A DNA stretch of 14,107 nt from CAYXVU01 sp964468725 (lineage in GTDB: Bacteria > Acidobacteriota > Blastocatellia > UBA7656). The notes under the pieces are model-generated. The model ran no database searches. It saw only the letters and a program-made list of their open reading frames with translations, and was not told where the DNA came from. The position numbers were made by a program, and so were the translations under genes. Shown piece by piece: positions 1-7,250 of the stretch. The stretch covers positions 1 through 14,107 of the forward strand of contig CAYXVU010000160.1 of assembly GCA_964468725.1 (NCBI GenBank). The letters are read 5' to 3'. Each line of letters begins with the position of its first letter. Within the stretch, counting starts at the first letter, position 1.

Positions 1-446
1 AGGTAAACCCGTACGACCGCATAGAACACAATTAGCGAAATCACAGCGATGACAAACCACGCCAGCGGTCTGCGAAGCCGATCACGGTGTCTTTTGTAGA
101 GCGGGAAGAGAAGTAACCGGGTCAGATCAAACGGGAGGAGAAAGATGGCCGATTGCAGAGAGACGATCAGTGCAATCCAGAAGGGATAAGTGATGGTTAC
201 ATCCAACCATAGATTCGCTCGCTGAAAATTCTGATTGAGAGAATTTACGTTGAGCCAATAACTGCCGAGTGAAAGGATCGGGAAGAGAAGAAGCCAGAAA
301 GCGATCAGAGCAATGCTGAGGCGAAGTCGCCGTAACGGCCACCGACTCAAAACACGGAGAGCAGCCGTTAATTTCAAGGCCACGTAAAGCTGAAAAGGTA
401 GTGAAAGGAGTGTGATATAGAAGAGCATTCGCAGTTGCCATGGCAT
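1..446 (-). CDS. Multi-pass membrane protein, N-terminal part (cut by window edge); possibly a membrane-anchored metallophosphoesterase
   Basis: Reading the minus strand from ATG at 446, the frame stays open for about 148 codons to the window edge. An in-frame TAA lies four codons upstream, so 446 is the first possible start; a weak purine stretch (GAAGAG) lies just before it. The peptide begins MPWQLRMLFYITLLSLPFQ and is strongly hydrophobic in blocks: a first membrane segment at about residues 7-25, a second at about 45-65 (IALIAFWLLLFPILSL), a third near 95-115 (PFWIALIVSLQSAIFLLPF), then a basic loop (KRHRDRLRRP) and a fourth hydrophobic run at the edge. From memory this pattern resembles the membrane domain in front of some bacterial metallophosphoesterases. 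The catalytic part would lie outside the window, so the function is a guess. The membrane-protein call is firm. Confidence 0.6.
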   Translation of the reverse strand, partial: MPWQLRMLFYITLLSLPFQLYVALKLTAALRVLSRWPLRRLRLSIALIAFWLLLFPILSLGSYWLNVNSLNQNFQRANLWLDVTITYPFWIALIVSLQSAIFLLPFDLTRLLLFPLYKRHRDRLRRPLAWFVIAVISLIVFYAVVRVY

Positions 447-548
447 ACACTCTTCTTACCAGAACAGATTGAAATTCGAAAGCTTGAGGTTGAACTAACT
501 GGCAGAGCTTGCGGTTTAACTGATGAAGAGATTCGGCGATTTTCTTGA
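441..548 (+). pseudogene. Degenerate coding fragment, weakly like a ribbon-helix-helix antitoxin
   Basis: The plus-strand frame ending at TGA 546-548 reads HTLFLPEQIEIRKLEVELTG and then RACGLTDEEIRRFS. The 'TLFLPEQIE...LTGR......IRRF' spacing recalls small VapB/CopG-type ribbon-helix-helix antitoxins, which start with a TT(I/L)xLPE strand and end in a (S/T)ELIRRA-type helix. There is no usable start codon or ribosome binding site, and the fragment overlaps the start of the minus-strand membrane gene. It lies just upstream of a PIN-like fragment, which is the order of a VapBC module. The similarity is by eye only and could be chance. Confidence 0.2.
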
Positions 549-925
549 CGTGTCGGATTGTTATTCTCCCAATCGTGTTGTAGCATCAACAAAGTTCGAG
601 CGAAGGATCAGTTGTCTATCACTTGAACGCGCGTTGCTTGGAGCCGGAGAGTAACCGCAGTTGTTTAACCCGGCATTTATCGCCTATGATTGTCGCATCC
701 TAATGAGTTGCTAAAACGTTCACCTTTATCACTCACGATCAAGGAGAACATTTCGTCGCTGCGAGTGCGCAGCGATTAGGTTATGTGTGTTTAGCGACTC
801 ATCCAACCGAAATTTTACGCACCAAAATAAAAGTCAATGAAAACGGTTCGAGAGCGCGCCTTTGCTGAGATAGCCCTCGCTTCAGCCAAATAAAGTGCGC
901 GGTCTGAACCTTGAGGAGATTCGAA
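447..925. other. Gene-poor stretch between the left membrane gene and rsgA
   Basis: No intact gene is visible on either strand. The stretch holds the two decayed coding fragments described separately and an 8-bp hairpin (TCGCTGCG at 756-763, CGCAGCGA at 768-775) that falls inside the PIN-like remnant and may be incidental. A short minus-strand open frame here (374-592) has no ribosome binding site and composition unlike a protein. No clear promoter for rsgA was recognised. Confidence 0.6.
661..868 (+). pseudogene. Frameshifted remnant of a PIN-domain (VapC-like) toxin
   Basis: Two plus-strand frames read like one broken protein. The first (661-711) gives LFNPAFIAYDCRILMSC and meets TAA at 712-714. 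The other frame, open from 710, gives KTFTFITHDQGEHFVAASAQ followed by RLGYVCLATHPTEILRTKIK and ends at TGA 866-868. Joined at about 710, they give a 'YDC.........FITHDQ...AASAQRLGY' pattern. This resembles the C-terminal half of VapC-like PIN domains, which have a YDAxxxALA helix and then a (V/I)T(A/H)D motif with an acidic metal ligand about 18 residues later. No start codon or ribosome binding site is present and the N-terminal acidic residue region is not recognisable. I call it a decayed toxin gene; the family assignment is tentative. Confidence 0.35.
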
Positions 926-2032
926 ATGAGGCGGAAAGAGTCGAAATTTGAAGAGCAAAAGTTATCAGGACAACTAAATGATTTGGGGTGGGACGAATAC
1001 TTTGCGACACATTATGCGAGTCATGACCAAGCTTCGGTTTGTGCCGCGCGAATCGCGCTGGAATACGGGCAGACTTATCGTATCTATACGGCGCATGGAG
1101 AATTGAGTGCCGAAATGGCAGGTCGCCTCAAGCATGAAGCGACTCGTAGACAGGACTTACCGGCGGTTGGTGATTGGGTAGTTGTGCAACCCCGATTCGA
1201 AGAAAGGAAGGCTACGATTCAGGCAATCTTGCCGCGTAGAACCCAGTTTATCCGAAAAGTCGCCGGAAAGAAGTCTGTCGAGCAGGTTGTTGGAGCCAAC
1301 ATTGACACGGTGTTTATCGTTTCGGCGTTGAACCAGGATTTTAATGCGCGTCGCATCGAACGTTACCTTACAGCGTCTTGGGAGAGCGGAGCTGCGCCGG
1401 TCGTCATCTTAAACAAGACGGATTTGTGCGCCGATCTGGAATCGAAGATCGCTGACGTTGAGGCGGTTGCTGCCGGAGTGCCGATTCATGCCATCAGCGC
1501 CCTGCATGATGATGGATTGGATGCCATCCGGCTCTACTTCAAAGTCGGCAAGACGGTTGCCCTACTCGGCTCATCAGGGGTCGGCAAATCAACGCTGATC
1601 AATCGGTTGGTCGGACGCGATATTCAAAAAGTTCGTGAGATTCGCCTCCATGATGATCGAGGTCGGCATACGACGACGCACAGAGAATTGATCCTGCTGC
1701 CACAAGGCGGACTTGTTCTCGACACCCCCGGCATGCGCGAGTTGCAATTTTGGGAGGGCGAGAGCGGGTTGAGAGAGACTTTTGATGACATCGAAGAGTT
1801 TGCCAAGCATTGCTATTACAGCGATTGCTCACATCAAAATGAGCCAGGCTGTGCCGTTCAAGAGGCCATCGTAGACGGGAGGCTGGGTGAGGGCCGACTG
1901 GCGAGTTACGAAAAGCTGAGACGGGAACTCGACTATATGGAGAAGCGGCGTGAGCTAGGAGCCAAGACTGCCGAGAAGCAACGTTGGAAAAAGGCTATCG
2001 AAGCCCAACGCAGCAAAGAGAATCGCCGGTAA
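926..2032 (+). CDS. rsgA: Ribosome small-subunit-dependent GTPase A
   Basis: The protein has 368 residues. RsgA (YjeQ/YloQ) is a cytoplasmic circularly permuted GTPase that checks late maturation of the 30S subunit. The sequence shows an N-terminal OB-fold region (about 45-125, including LPAVGDWVVV), then the G motifs in permuted order: G4 NKTD at 163-166, the P-loop GSSGVGKST at 215-223, G3 DTPG at 266-269, and a C-terminal zinc knuckle with C296, C301, H303 and C309 (CX4CXHX5C). A basic tail follows. Length fits the longer RsgA subgroup, which has a short charged N-terminal extension. I chose ATG 926 over an upstream in-frame TTG at 911 because GAGGAG at 913-918 sits 7 nt before the ATG. 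The downstream acetyltransferase starts 9 nt after the stop codon, so the two are co-transcribed. Confidence 0.95.
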   Translation: MRRKESKFEEQKLSGQLNDLGWDEYFATHYASHDQASVCAARIALEYGQTYRIYTAHGELSAEMAGRLKHEATRRQDLPAVGDWVVVQPRFEERKATIQAILPRRTQFIRKVAGKKSVEQVVGANIDTVFIVSALNQDFNARRIERYLTASWESGAAPVVILNKTDLCADLESKIADVEAVAAGVPIHAISALHDDGLDAIRLYFKVGKTVALLGSSGVGKSTLINRLVGRDIQKVREIRLHDDRGRHTTTHRELILLPQGGLVLDTPGMRELQFWEGESGLRETFDDIEEFAKHCYYSDCSHQNEPGCAVQEAIVDGRLGEGRLASYEKLRRELDYMEKRRELGAKTAEKQRWKKAIEAQRSKENRR

Positions 2033-2041
2033 GGAGGAGCT

Positions 2042-2857
2042 ATGTTTATAGATCAAGAAATCGCTCGTCGAATTGAACGGACAGACGCACGAACCAATAG
2101 TGAAGCTGCACTCGGGTTGGCTCGTTTGCGCCCCGACCTCGAAGCTGCGTCATTGGAGATTGCCGGAGGCTATGCTTCCTACTGTGGCGGCGACAACCCG
2201 ATGACACAAGCTTGCGGATTGGGGATGCAGGGCGAGGTGACCGCAGCGGAGATTGATCACCTCGAAGATTTTTTTCGCAGTCGCGGTTCGGCAGTTCGTA
2301 TTATTGTCTCACCGCTGGCGGATGAGTCATTGCTAACATTGCTCAGAGCGCGTGATTATCGCCTAGTCGAGTTTGAGAATGTTTCTGTACTGCCTTTGGC
2401 CGCAGATCATCTGACCAACATACCGGCTGTTGGTATGGAGATTGGTCAGGTAGGCGAAGCAGATCACACAGAATGGGTGCGAGTCGTCGTGCACGGTTTT
2501 GCCGAAGGAGCAGAACCGGCGCAAATCTTCTGGGACATCTTTCCTTCGATCTTTCAGCAGCGCGGGGCTAGCTGTTGGCTGGCGCGCATCAATGGTGAAT
2601 CTGCGGGCGGGGCCGGTATGGCAATCTATGACGGCATAGCAGCAATCTTTGGTGCGGCAACGCTCCTTCCGTTTCGCCGACGCGGCGTGCAAACCGCCCT
2701 CTTGCGCGCGCGCTTGCGACAGGCTGCCCAAGCCGGATGCGAACTGGCCATCGTCGGTACAAAGCCTGGCACGGTGTCGCAACGAAATATGGAGCGGCAA
2801 GGGTTTCGTTTGGCCTATACCAAGGCGGTTTTGTTACGGGAATGGCTGCGAACCTGA
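2042..2857 (+). CDS. GNAT family N-acetyltransferase
   Basis: The protein has 271 residues. GNAT enzymes move the acetyl group of acetyl-CoA to an amine; the substrate here cannot be read from sequence. The acetyl-CoA-binding motif A is visible as LPFRRRGVQTALLRARL, with the R/Q-x-x-G-x-G/A core at about residues 212-217 (RRRGVQ). It is followed by the typical 'GTKPGTVSQRNMERQGF' motif-B segment, in which a residue after the N/R pair starts the last helix and the GF begins the final strand. The N-terminal 130 residues are GNAT-like in size but lack a clear motif, so a degenerate first GNAT lobe is possible. The ribosome binding site AAGGAGGA (2031-2038) overlaps the rsgA stop codon, which suggests translational coupling. 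Confidence 0.85.
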   Translation: MFIDQEIARRIERTDARTNSEAALGLARLRPDLEAASLEIAGGYASYCGGDNPMTQACGLGMQGEVTAAEIDHLEDFFRSRGSAVRIIVSPLADESLLTLLRARDYRLVEFENVSVLPLAADHLTNIPAVGMEIGQVGEADHTEWVRVVVHGFAEGAEPAQIFWDIFPSIFQQRGASCWLARINGESAGGAGMAIYDGIAAIFGAATLLPFRRRGVQTALLRARLRQAAQAGCELAIVGTKPGTVSQRNMERQGFRLAYTKAVLLREWLRT

Positions 2858-2955
2858 CCGAATGACGCAAAGTGAGCAGACCGAGAGAGCGAGGGATTCA
2901 GGCATCTGAAGATAGCAAGCCGACACTCGTATTGGCAGTGAATGTTGAGAGGTGA

Positions 2956-2977
2956 CCGCCGCAGGAAGTCTGCGGCG
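2956..2977 (+). terminator. GC-rich hairpin after the acetyltransferase gene
   Basis: Arms CCGCCGCAG (2956-2964) and CTGCGGCGG (2970-2977, plus the C at 2970) form a perfect 9-bp stem around the 5-nt loop GAAGT. It lies about 100 nt after the GNAT stop and 94 nt before the kinase start. There is no T-run after it on either strand, so it may be a weak terminator, a transcript-end stabiliser or a REP-like palindrome. Confidence 0.45.
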
Positions 2978-3070
2978 GCGCTGCCGATGCCGGAAAACTC
3001 TGTGATATGATTGTCCGCCGAGCGCAACACGAAGGCGTAGAGAAACATCCAACCCGTCGGAGCGCAGTCT

Positions 3071-4606
3071 ATGGCTGACAAAATGAAATTTTTGAAGACG
3101 TTCCGCGCGCGGTTACTGCTGTTGCTGACGGCCTTTTTATTGCTCACCATTGTTGCCTTTTTGATTCTGGATAACTGGGCACGCAAACGCGTCGAAGCGA
3201 TCATCGCTCAACAAAACCAGCAGATTAACTCTGCCGTCAATCGCGGTTACGGCGATTTGGCGCAAGCCATGAGTTTGGCGACGCAGAGCCTCGATTCAGA
3301 GACGTACCTCTTCAAAGCGATTGAGCCGGTCGGCTTGCCCGCAACGATTGAATATATCGTGGTTGCAAAGCAGAGCGGTGAAGTTGTTGACAGCACCATT
3401 CCCGACTTGGTTGGCGAACGAGTTCCTGTCCCCTTCGAAGAGCGGTTGCAGGTGTTGGCGGAAGATCCGATTCATAAGGAGAGCGAAGCGCATGGGCACG
3501 CTCCGAAGACCTATTATCATCCGATTCAAACTGCCAAAGGGTTGTATTGGATTATCATCGTCACAACGCAAGAGTCCATTATTAACGAGATCGAAGACGC
3601 CTCGATGACGCTGGCCAACCGCCATCGTGATCTGTCGAACTATCGGCTGATTGCAACCGCCGGTCTGTTGGTATTAGGGTTGGCCGTCGTCGTCGTCATT
3701 GGCATGCGGTTCATTCGCCCGATTGTGAAACTCGCCAGCGCAGCGCGCAAAGTGGCTTCGGGGTCACTCGATTTCCACGTTCAGGTCAATCGCAAGGACG
3801 AGATCGGTCAACTTGCTTCGACCTTCAACGAGATGATTGATGGGCTGCGAAAGAATCGAGAGCTAAAGGAACAGCTCAATCAAGCTGAACGGGCTGCGGT
3901 CATCGGGCGACTAACCGCATCCGTCGCGCATGAGGTGCGCAACCCGCTCAATGTGATCAATCTTTCGATTGACCATGTGAGCACAAAATATGCACCCGCT
4001 GATGAGAAGCAGCGCGCTCAATTTATGGAGATTCTCTCTTCGATCAAAGATGAGATTGCGCGCTTGAAATCGATGGTGAGCGACTTGCTCAATTTAGGTC
4101 GCCCATCCTACTTGGCATTAAACCCCGTAGATTTGCGCGAGTTGGTCGAAGAGACGATGACGCTGGTGCGGCAACAGGCCGACGCGCAGGGCGTACAAAT
4201 TGTCGTCAACGGCGATGGCCGTTGCGGTGAGGTGATGGGCGACCGTGAACGCTTGAAATCCTGTCTGTCCAATATCGTCATCAATGCCTTGCAAGCGATG
4301 CCCAAAGGCGGCAGCTTGCGAGCTTCTGTCAAACGCTCAGATGAGATAGTCGAAGTTCGCATCAGCGATTCGGGTATCGGAATTTCTGAAGCGGCCATCG
4401 AGCAGATTTTCAATGCCTATTTTTCTACGCGAGAGTCGGGGTTCGGATTGGGGCTGGCGGTTACCAAAAGTATTATAGAAGACCATCATGGGACGATTCA
4501 GGTGGAGAGTCAGGTGAATGAAGGTACGACCTTCACTGTTAGACTTCCTGCACATGAAGATTCGATGAAACCAATTCTCAAGTCTTTCGATCAAGCAGTC
4601 GGATAA
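3071..4606 (+). CDS. Membrane sensor histidine kinase (NtrB/ZraS/AtoS-like)
   Basis: The protein has 511 residues. It probably senses an extracytoplasmic signal and phosphorylates the response regulator encoded next. Visible order: first membrane helix at residues 15-33; an extracytoplasmic sensor region of about 155 residues; second membrane helix at 193-213; a HAMP linker to about 268 (RPIVKLASAARKVASGSLDF, then DEIGQL); the phosphoacceptor H-box SVAHEVRNPLN with H287; the N-box with N401 and N405; the G1 box D433-SGIGI; and the G2 box GFGLGL at 457-462. The sensor region has no motif I can name; it is CACHE/PAS-like in size. The start at 3071 has GGAG 8 nt upstream, while ATG 3083 has none. 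The response regulator starts 41 nt after the stop. Confidence 0.93.
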   Translation: MADKMKFLKTFRARLLLLLTAFLLLTIVAFLILDNWARKRVEAIIAQQNQQINSAVNRGYGDLAQAMSLATQSLDSETYLFKAIEPVGLPATIEYIVVAKQSGEVVDSTIPDLVGERVPVPFEERLQVLAEDPIHKESEAHGHAPKTYYHPIQTAKGLYWIIIVTTQESIINEIEDASMTLANRHRDLSNYRLIATAGLLVLGLAVVVVIGMRFIRPIVKLASAARKVASGSLDFHVQVNRKDEIGQLASTFNEMIDGLRKNRELKEQLNQAERAAVIGRLTASVAHEVRNPLNVINLSIDHVSTKYAPADEKQRAQFMEILSSIKDEIARLKSMVSDLLNLGRPSYLALNPVDLRELVEETMTLVRQQADAQGVQIVVNGDGRCGEVMGDRERLKSCLSNIVINALQAMPKGGSLRASVKRSDEIVEVRISDSGIGISEAAIEQIFNAYFSTRESGFGLGLAVTKSIIEDHHGTIQVESQVNEGTTFTVRLPAHEDSMKPILKSFDQAVG

Positions 4607-4647
4607 GTGATTCGCCCGACAGTTTATTATCTTTTCGGAGAGTTACG

Positions 4648-5979
4648 ATGAGCAGAAATAAAGTTTTAGTTGTGGATGATGAGCAGAATCAACGGCTGAT
4701 CTATAAACTGATTTTGGAAGATGCCGGTTATGAGGTGACGACGGCGCAGAGCGGAGAACACGCCCTCAAACTCTCGCGCGAAAACGAATTCGATCTGGTC
4801 TTAACCGATAACAAGATGACTGGGATGGATGGATTGTCGTTGCTCGGCGAGTTGATGAAGGACGACCCATCATTGATCGTCATTATGATGACGGCTTATG
4901 GTTCGGTAGATTCGGTTAAAGAAGCCTTGCGCGGCGGCGCTTTCGATTATCTGGAAAAACCGGTTGACCGTGACCAACTGCTGAAGACGGTTGAGACGGC
5001 GCTCAGCGGACTGAAACGGATTGATACGGAGATCATCGGCCAATCGGACGGCATGGAGCGCGTCAAAAAGATGGCGCTCAAGGTCGCTGCTTCTTCGTCA
5101 ACGGTCTTGATTCGCGGCGAGTCGGGCGTCGGCAAAGAATTGGTTGCCCGCGCCATTCATCGTGCCAGCCCGCGCGCCAATGAGATTTTTCAGGCGGTTA
5201 ATTGTGCTGCCATAAATGAAAACCTGTTGGAGTCGGAACTCTTCGGCCATGAAAAGGGCTCCTTTACTGGCGCGCATGTGCAGAAGAAAGGGCAATTCGA
5301 AATAGCCGATCACGGAACCCTGTTTCTGGATGAGATCGGCGACATTAGTATGGCCATGCAAGCCAAGCTGCTACGCACCCTGCAAGAGAAAGAGGTCATG
5401 CGAGTCGGCGGAACGCGACCCATAAAAGTTGATGTGCGGGTGATTGCGGCAACCAACCGCGACCTCGAAGCGATGGTCAAAGATGGACGCTTCCGCGAAG
5501 ACCTTTATTACCGCTTGAACATTATCCCGATTCTGATCCCGCCCCTGCGAAATCGCCGCGATGATATTGCCCAATTGGTCGAGTTCTTCATTACCAAACA
5601 CTCTCATAATGCTCAACATCGCATCAAAGGGCTAACGACGGCGGCGCGCAACCTGATTATGAATTATTCGTGGCCGGGAAACGTCCGCCAACTTGAATCG
5701 GCTATTGAACGCGCTTTGCTGCTTTGTGAAGGCGATGAGATTGATGCTGAAGATTTACCGTTCGAGATTCGACAAGAAGGCGAACCCTCTTCAGCTTTCA
5801 ATTTCAAACTGCCGCCCGAAGGCATCTCCTTTGAAGAGTTTGAAAAGTACATCATTACCCAAGCAATGGAGCAGACCGGATGGAATATCACAAGGGCAGC
5901 GAAATTATTGGGACTCTCTTTTCGCACCCTGCAATACCGGCTCGAAAAGTTCGGCATTAAGAAGCCTGTTAAGGATTAG
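4648..5979 (+). CDS. Sigma54-dependent response regulator, NtrC family
   Basis: The protein has 443 residues. It is an enhancer-binding activator that uses ATP hydrolysis to open sigma54 promoters once phosphorylated. The receiver domain spans about 1-120, with acidic pocket D10/D11, phospho-acceptor D54, the MMTAYG switch segment and the YLEKP lysine. The AAA+ domain spans about 135-365, with Walker A GESGVGKE at 157-164, the sigma54-contact loop GSFTGA at 204-209 (a common variant of GAFTGA), Walker B LFLDEIG and the WPGNVRQLE sensor-2 segment. A Fis-type helix-turn-helix lies at 412-437 (WNITRAAKLLGLSFRTLQYR). GGAG lies 7 nt upstream of the ATG. The gene is co-transcribed with the kinase. 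Its targets are not evident in this window. Confidence 0.95.
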   Translation: MSRNKVLVVDDEQNQRLIYKLILEDAGYEVTTAQSGEHALKLSRENEFDLVLTDNKMTGMDGLSLLGELMKDDPSLIVIMMTAYGSVDSVKEALRGGAFDYLEKPVDRDQLLKTVETALSGLKRIDTEIIGQSDGMERVKKMALKVAASSSTVLIRGESGVGKELVARAIHRASPRANEIFQAVNCAAINENLLESELFGHEKGSFTGAHVQKKGQFEIADHGTLFLDEIGDISMAMQAKLLRTLQEKEVMRVGGTRPIKVDVRVIAATNRDLEAMVKDGRFREDLYYRLNIIPILIPPLRNRRDDIAQLVEFFITKHSHNAQHRIKGLTTAARNLIMNYSWPGNVRQLESAIERALLLCEGDEIDAEDLPFEIRQEGEPSSAFNFKLPPEGISFEEFEKYIITQAMEQTGWNITRAAKLLGLSFRTLQYRLEKFGIKKPVKD

Positions 5980-6048
5980 CTTAAGCGGTCATTGACGGAA
6001 AAGATTTCTTTTCGTCCGATGGAGAACGGCAACCGGTCTGCAAATCAC

Positions 6049-6091
6049 GCGAATCAACACCCGTAAAGATTCGATAGGGGTGTTGATTCGC
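6049..6091 (+). terminator. Long hairpin terminator between convergent genes
   Basis: Arms GCGAATCAACACCC (6049-6062) and GGGTGTTGATTCGC (6078-6091) are perfectly complementary over 14 bp around a 15-nt loop. A pyrimidine-rich tract (TCTCCTTCTATTCC) follows on the plus strand. It sits between the convergent response-regulator gene and the beta-barrel gene and may serve both. The T-tract is imperfect, so efficiency is uncertain. Confidence 0.75.
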
Positions 6092-6149
6092 TCTCCTTCT
6101 ATTCCTTCTTCGCCTCCTTTTTCCGCCCAATCGTCAATCCCAAGCGCCT

Positions 6150-6596
6150 CTAAAACGTGAGGCTATAGCCGACGCCGACGTTGCGACCTTTGACCATAAT
6201 AAAGGTGAAGGTGTGCTGCCCGTGTGTGAAATTCAGCATGGGATGTACGTGGACGCCATCGAAGACGACCAGAGAAGAGAGCTTATCGGTAAATCGGATG
6301 TTCGTCCCGCCGATGAGCCGAAACCGATCATCGAACCTCTCGTAAGACAACCCCACATATGGAGCAATCGGCAACTTGATTTCTCGTTGCAGGCTCTTAC
6401 TCACGGTTCCGTAAAAGGACTGTCCTGTGGGCGTTCCAATGCGCCCGGAACTGGTTCCTAATATCAGAGCCGGTCGGCGTCTCGTCTCTTTGATGGCTAA
6501 CCAATTCGCCAGCGGGCTGAATTTACCGGCGCGCGGATTGTATTCGATGCCGACCGAGAGCGTCGGATGCACTTTATACGTTAGAGTCGTGCGCAA
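6150..6596 (-). CDS. Beta-barrel outer-membrane-like protein with no convincing start or signal peptide
   Basis: From TTG at 6596 the frame encodes 148 residues. It is rich in alternating polar/hydrophobic strands with aromatic girdles (LRTTLTYKVHPTLSVGIEYN, APYVGLSYERF, RLIGGTNIRF, HTFTFIMVKG) and ends in GYSLTF. The final Phe is a hallmark of proteins assembled into the outer membrane by BamA. Strand-like, coding-looking sequence (DEIKHKWSASIRAIDNQIAR) continues upstream of the TTG to an in-frame TGA at 6698-6696, yet no ATG, GTG or TTG exists in that stretch. No ribosome binding site precedes the TTG. The frame is the same as that of the TlpA gene before it, separated only by two TGA codons nine bases apart. 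It may be a 5'-truncated pseudogene, a gene with a rare start, or the remnant of a longer fusion. Family unknown. Confidence 0.55.
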   Translation of the reverse strand: MRTTLTYKVHPTLSVGIEYNPRAGKFSPLANWLAIKETRRRPALILGTSSGRIGTPTGQSFYGTVSKSLQREIKLPIAPYVGLSYERFDDRFRLIGGTNIRFTDKLSSLVVFDGVHVHPMLNFTHGQHTFTFIMVKGRNVGVGYSLTF

Positions 6597-6704
6597 GCTG
6601 GCACGCGCAATCTGATTATCAATGGCGCGAATGCTAGCGCTCCACTTATGTTTGATTTCGTCTTCTGCCCCGCTGACCGCGCGGCCTTCCCCCGGTCAGA
6701 GCGG

Positions 6705-7250
6705 TCAACTGGGAACGGTTGACGCGCTTTGCACGCCGACCTCTCCGTGTTGATGTTCATCCGAATCGTCGTGCCGGTGATCGTCAGCCGGATTGAGGGT
6801 CGCTTCTGGTGCAGGAGTTGATCGGTCACTGAGCAGCCATTCAATCCGTGATTCGAGGTCGCCTTTCTTTATCACACCGATGATGCGCGCAGCGATGCGC
6901 CCATCGCGGTCAATAATGATCGTTGCCGGTAAGGCTCTACCTACGCCGAACTTCGCCATGTCGTCGGTGGTTGCGCCGACCCAGATGGGAAAGTTGATCT
7001 TCGCTTTGCGAACGAAGGCTGGAATTTGATCGCGCGTGCTTTCGTGGTCAGCCGATGCGCCGATGACCTGTACACCCTTGTCGGCATAGAGCTTTTGAAC
7101 TGCCACCAACAACGGCATCTCTTGGCGACAGGGCGCGCACCATGTTGCCCAAAAGTTGAGCACGACGATCTGTTGATTGCGGAATGAGCTTAGTTGCCGC
7201 AGCGAACCGGAAAGGTCTTGAAGAGCAAGCTCAGGGGCCTCGACAGGCAT
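6705..7250 (-). CDS. TlpA/ResA-like thiol-disulfide oxidoreductase with His/Asp-rich tail; no signal peptide of its own
   Basis: From ATG 7250 the frame encodes 181 residues with a complete thioredoxin fold: N-terminal APELALQDLSG strand, active site WATWCAPC with C38 and C41, and the cis-proline segment ALPATIIIDRDG. TlpA/ResA proteins act outside the cytoplasm, reducing cysteines of partners such as apocytochromes or copper proteins, and normally carry a signal peptide or anchor. None is present here and ATG 7250 has no ribosome binding site. The upstream frame stays open back into the preceding gene, in the -1 frame, which suggests the domain is made by frameshifting from that gene (see the frameshift signal). 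The C-terminal tail is unusual, with DDHRHDDSDEHQHG able to bind metal ions. The stop codon is TGA 6707-6705. Confidence 0.85.
   Translation of the reverse strand: MPVEAPELALQDLSGSLRQLSSFRNQQIVVLNFWATWCAPCRQEMPLLVAVQKLYADKGVQVIGASADHESTRDQIPAFVRKAKINFPIWVGATTDDMAKFGVGRALPATIIIDRDGRIAARIIGVIKKGDLESRIEWLLSDRSTPAPEATLNPADDHRHDDSDEHQHGEVGVQSASTVPS

Noticed and set aside
756..775. 8-bp hairpin considered as a terminator
   Set aside because: No T-run follows, and the sequence reads through in frame as part of the PIN-like fragment, so the palindrome may be incidental.
911..925. Upstream TTG start for rsgA
   Set aside because: The good ribosome binding site (913-918) lies inside this extension and is correctly spaced for ATG 926.
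2928..2948. Sigma54-like promoter (TTGGCAGTGAATGTTGAG) upstream of the kinase
   Set aside because: The GG element is present, but the -12 GC is replaced by TG, so the essential GG-N10-GC pattern fails.
6696..6707. TGA recoding (selenocysteine or Trp) joining TlpA to the barrel
   Set aside because: The two TGA codons are nine bases apart with no visible SECIS-like element, and other genes here end with TGA (for example the acetyltransferase at 2857), so the standard code is in use.
6581..6844. 87-codon minus-strand frame across the TlpA-barrel junction, considered as the barrel's missing N-terminus
   Set aside because: It has no signal peptide or ribosome binding site, lies in a different frame from the barrel, and would need an extra frameshift with no slippery sequence at the join.
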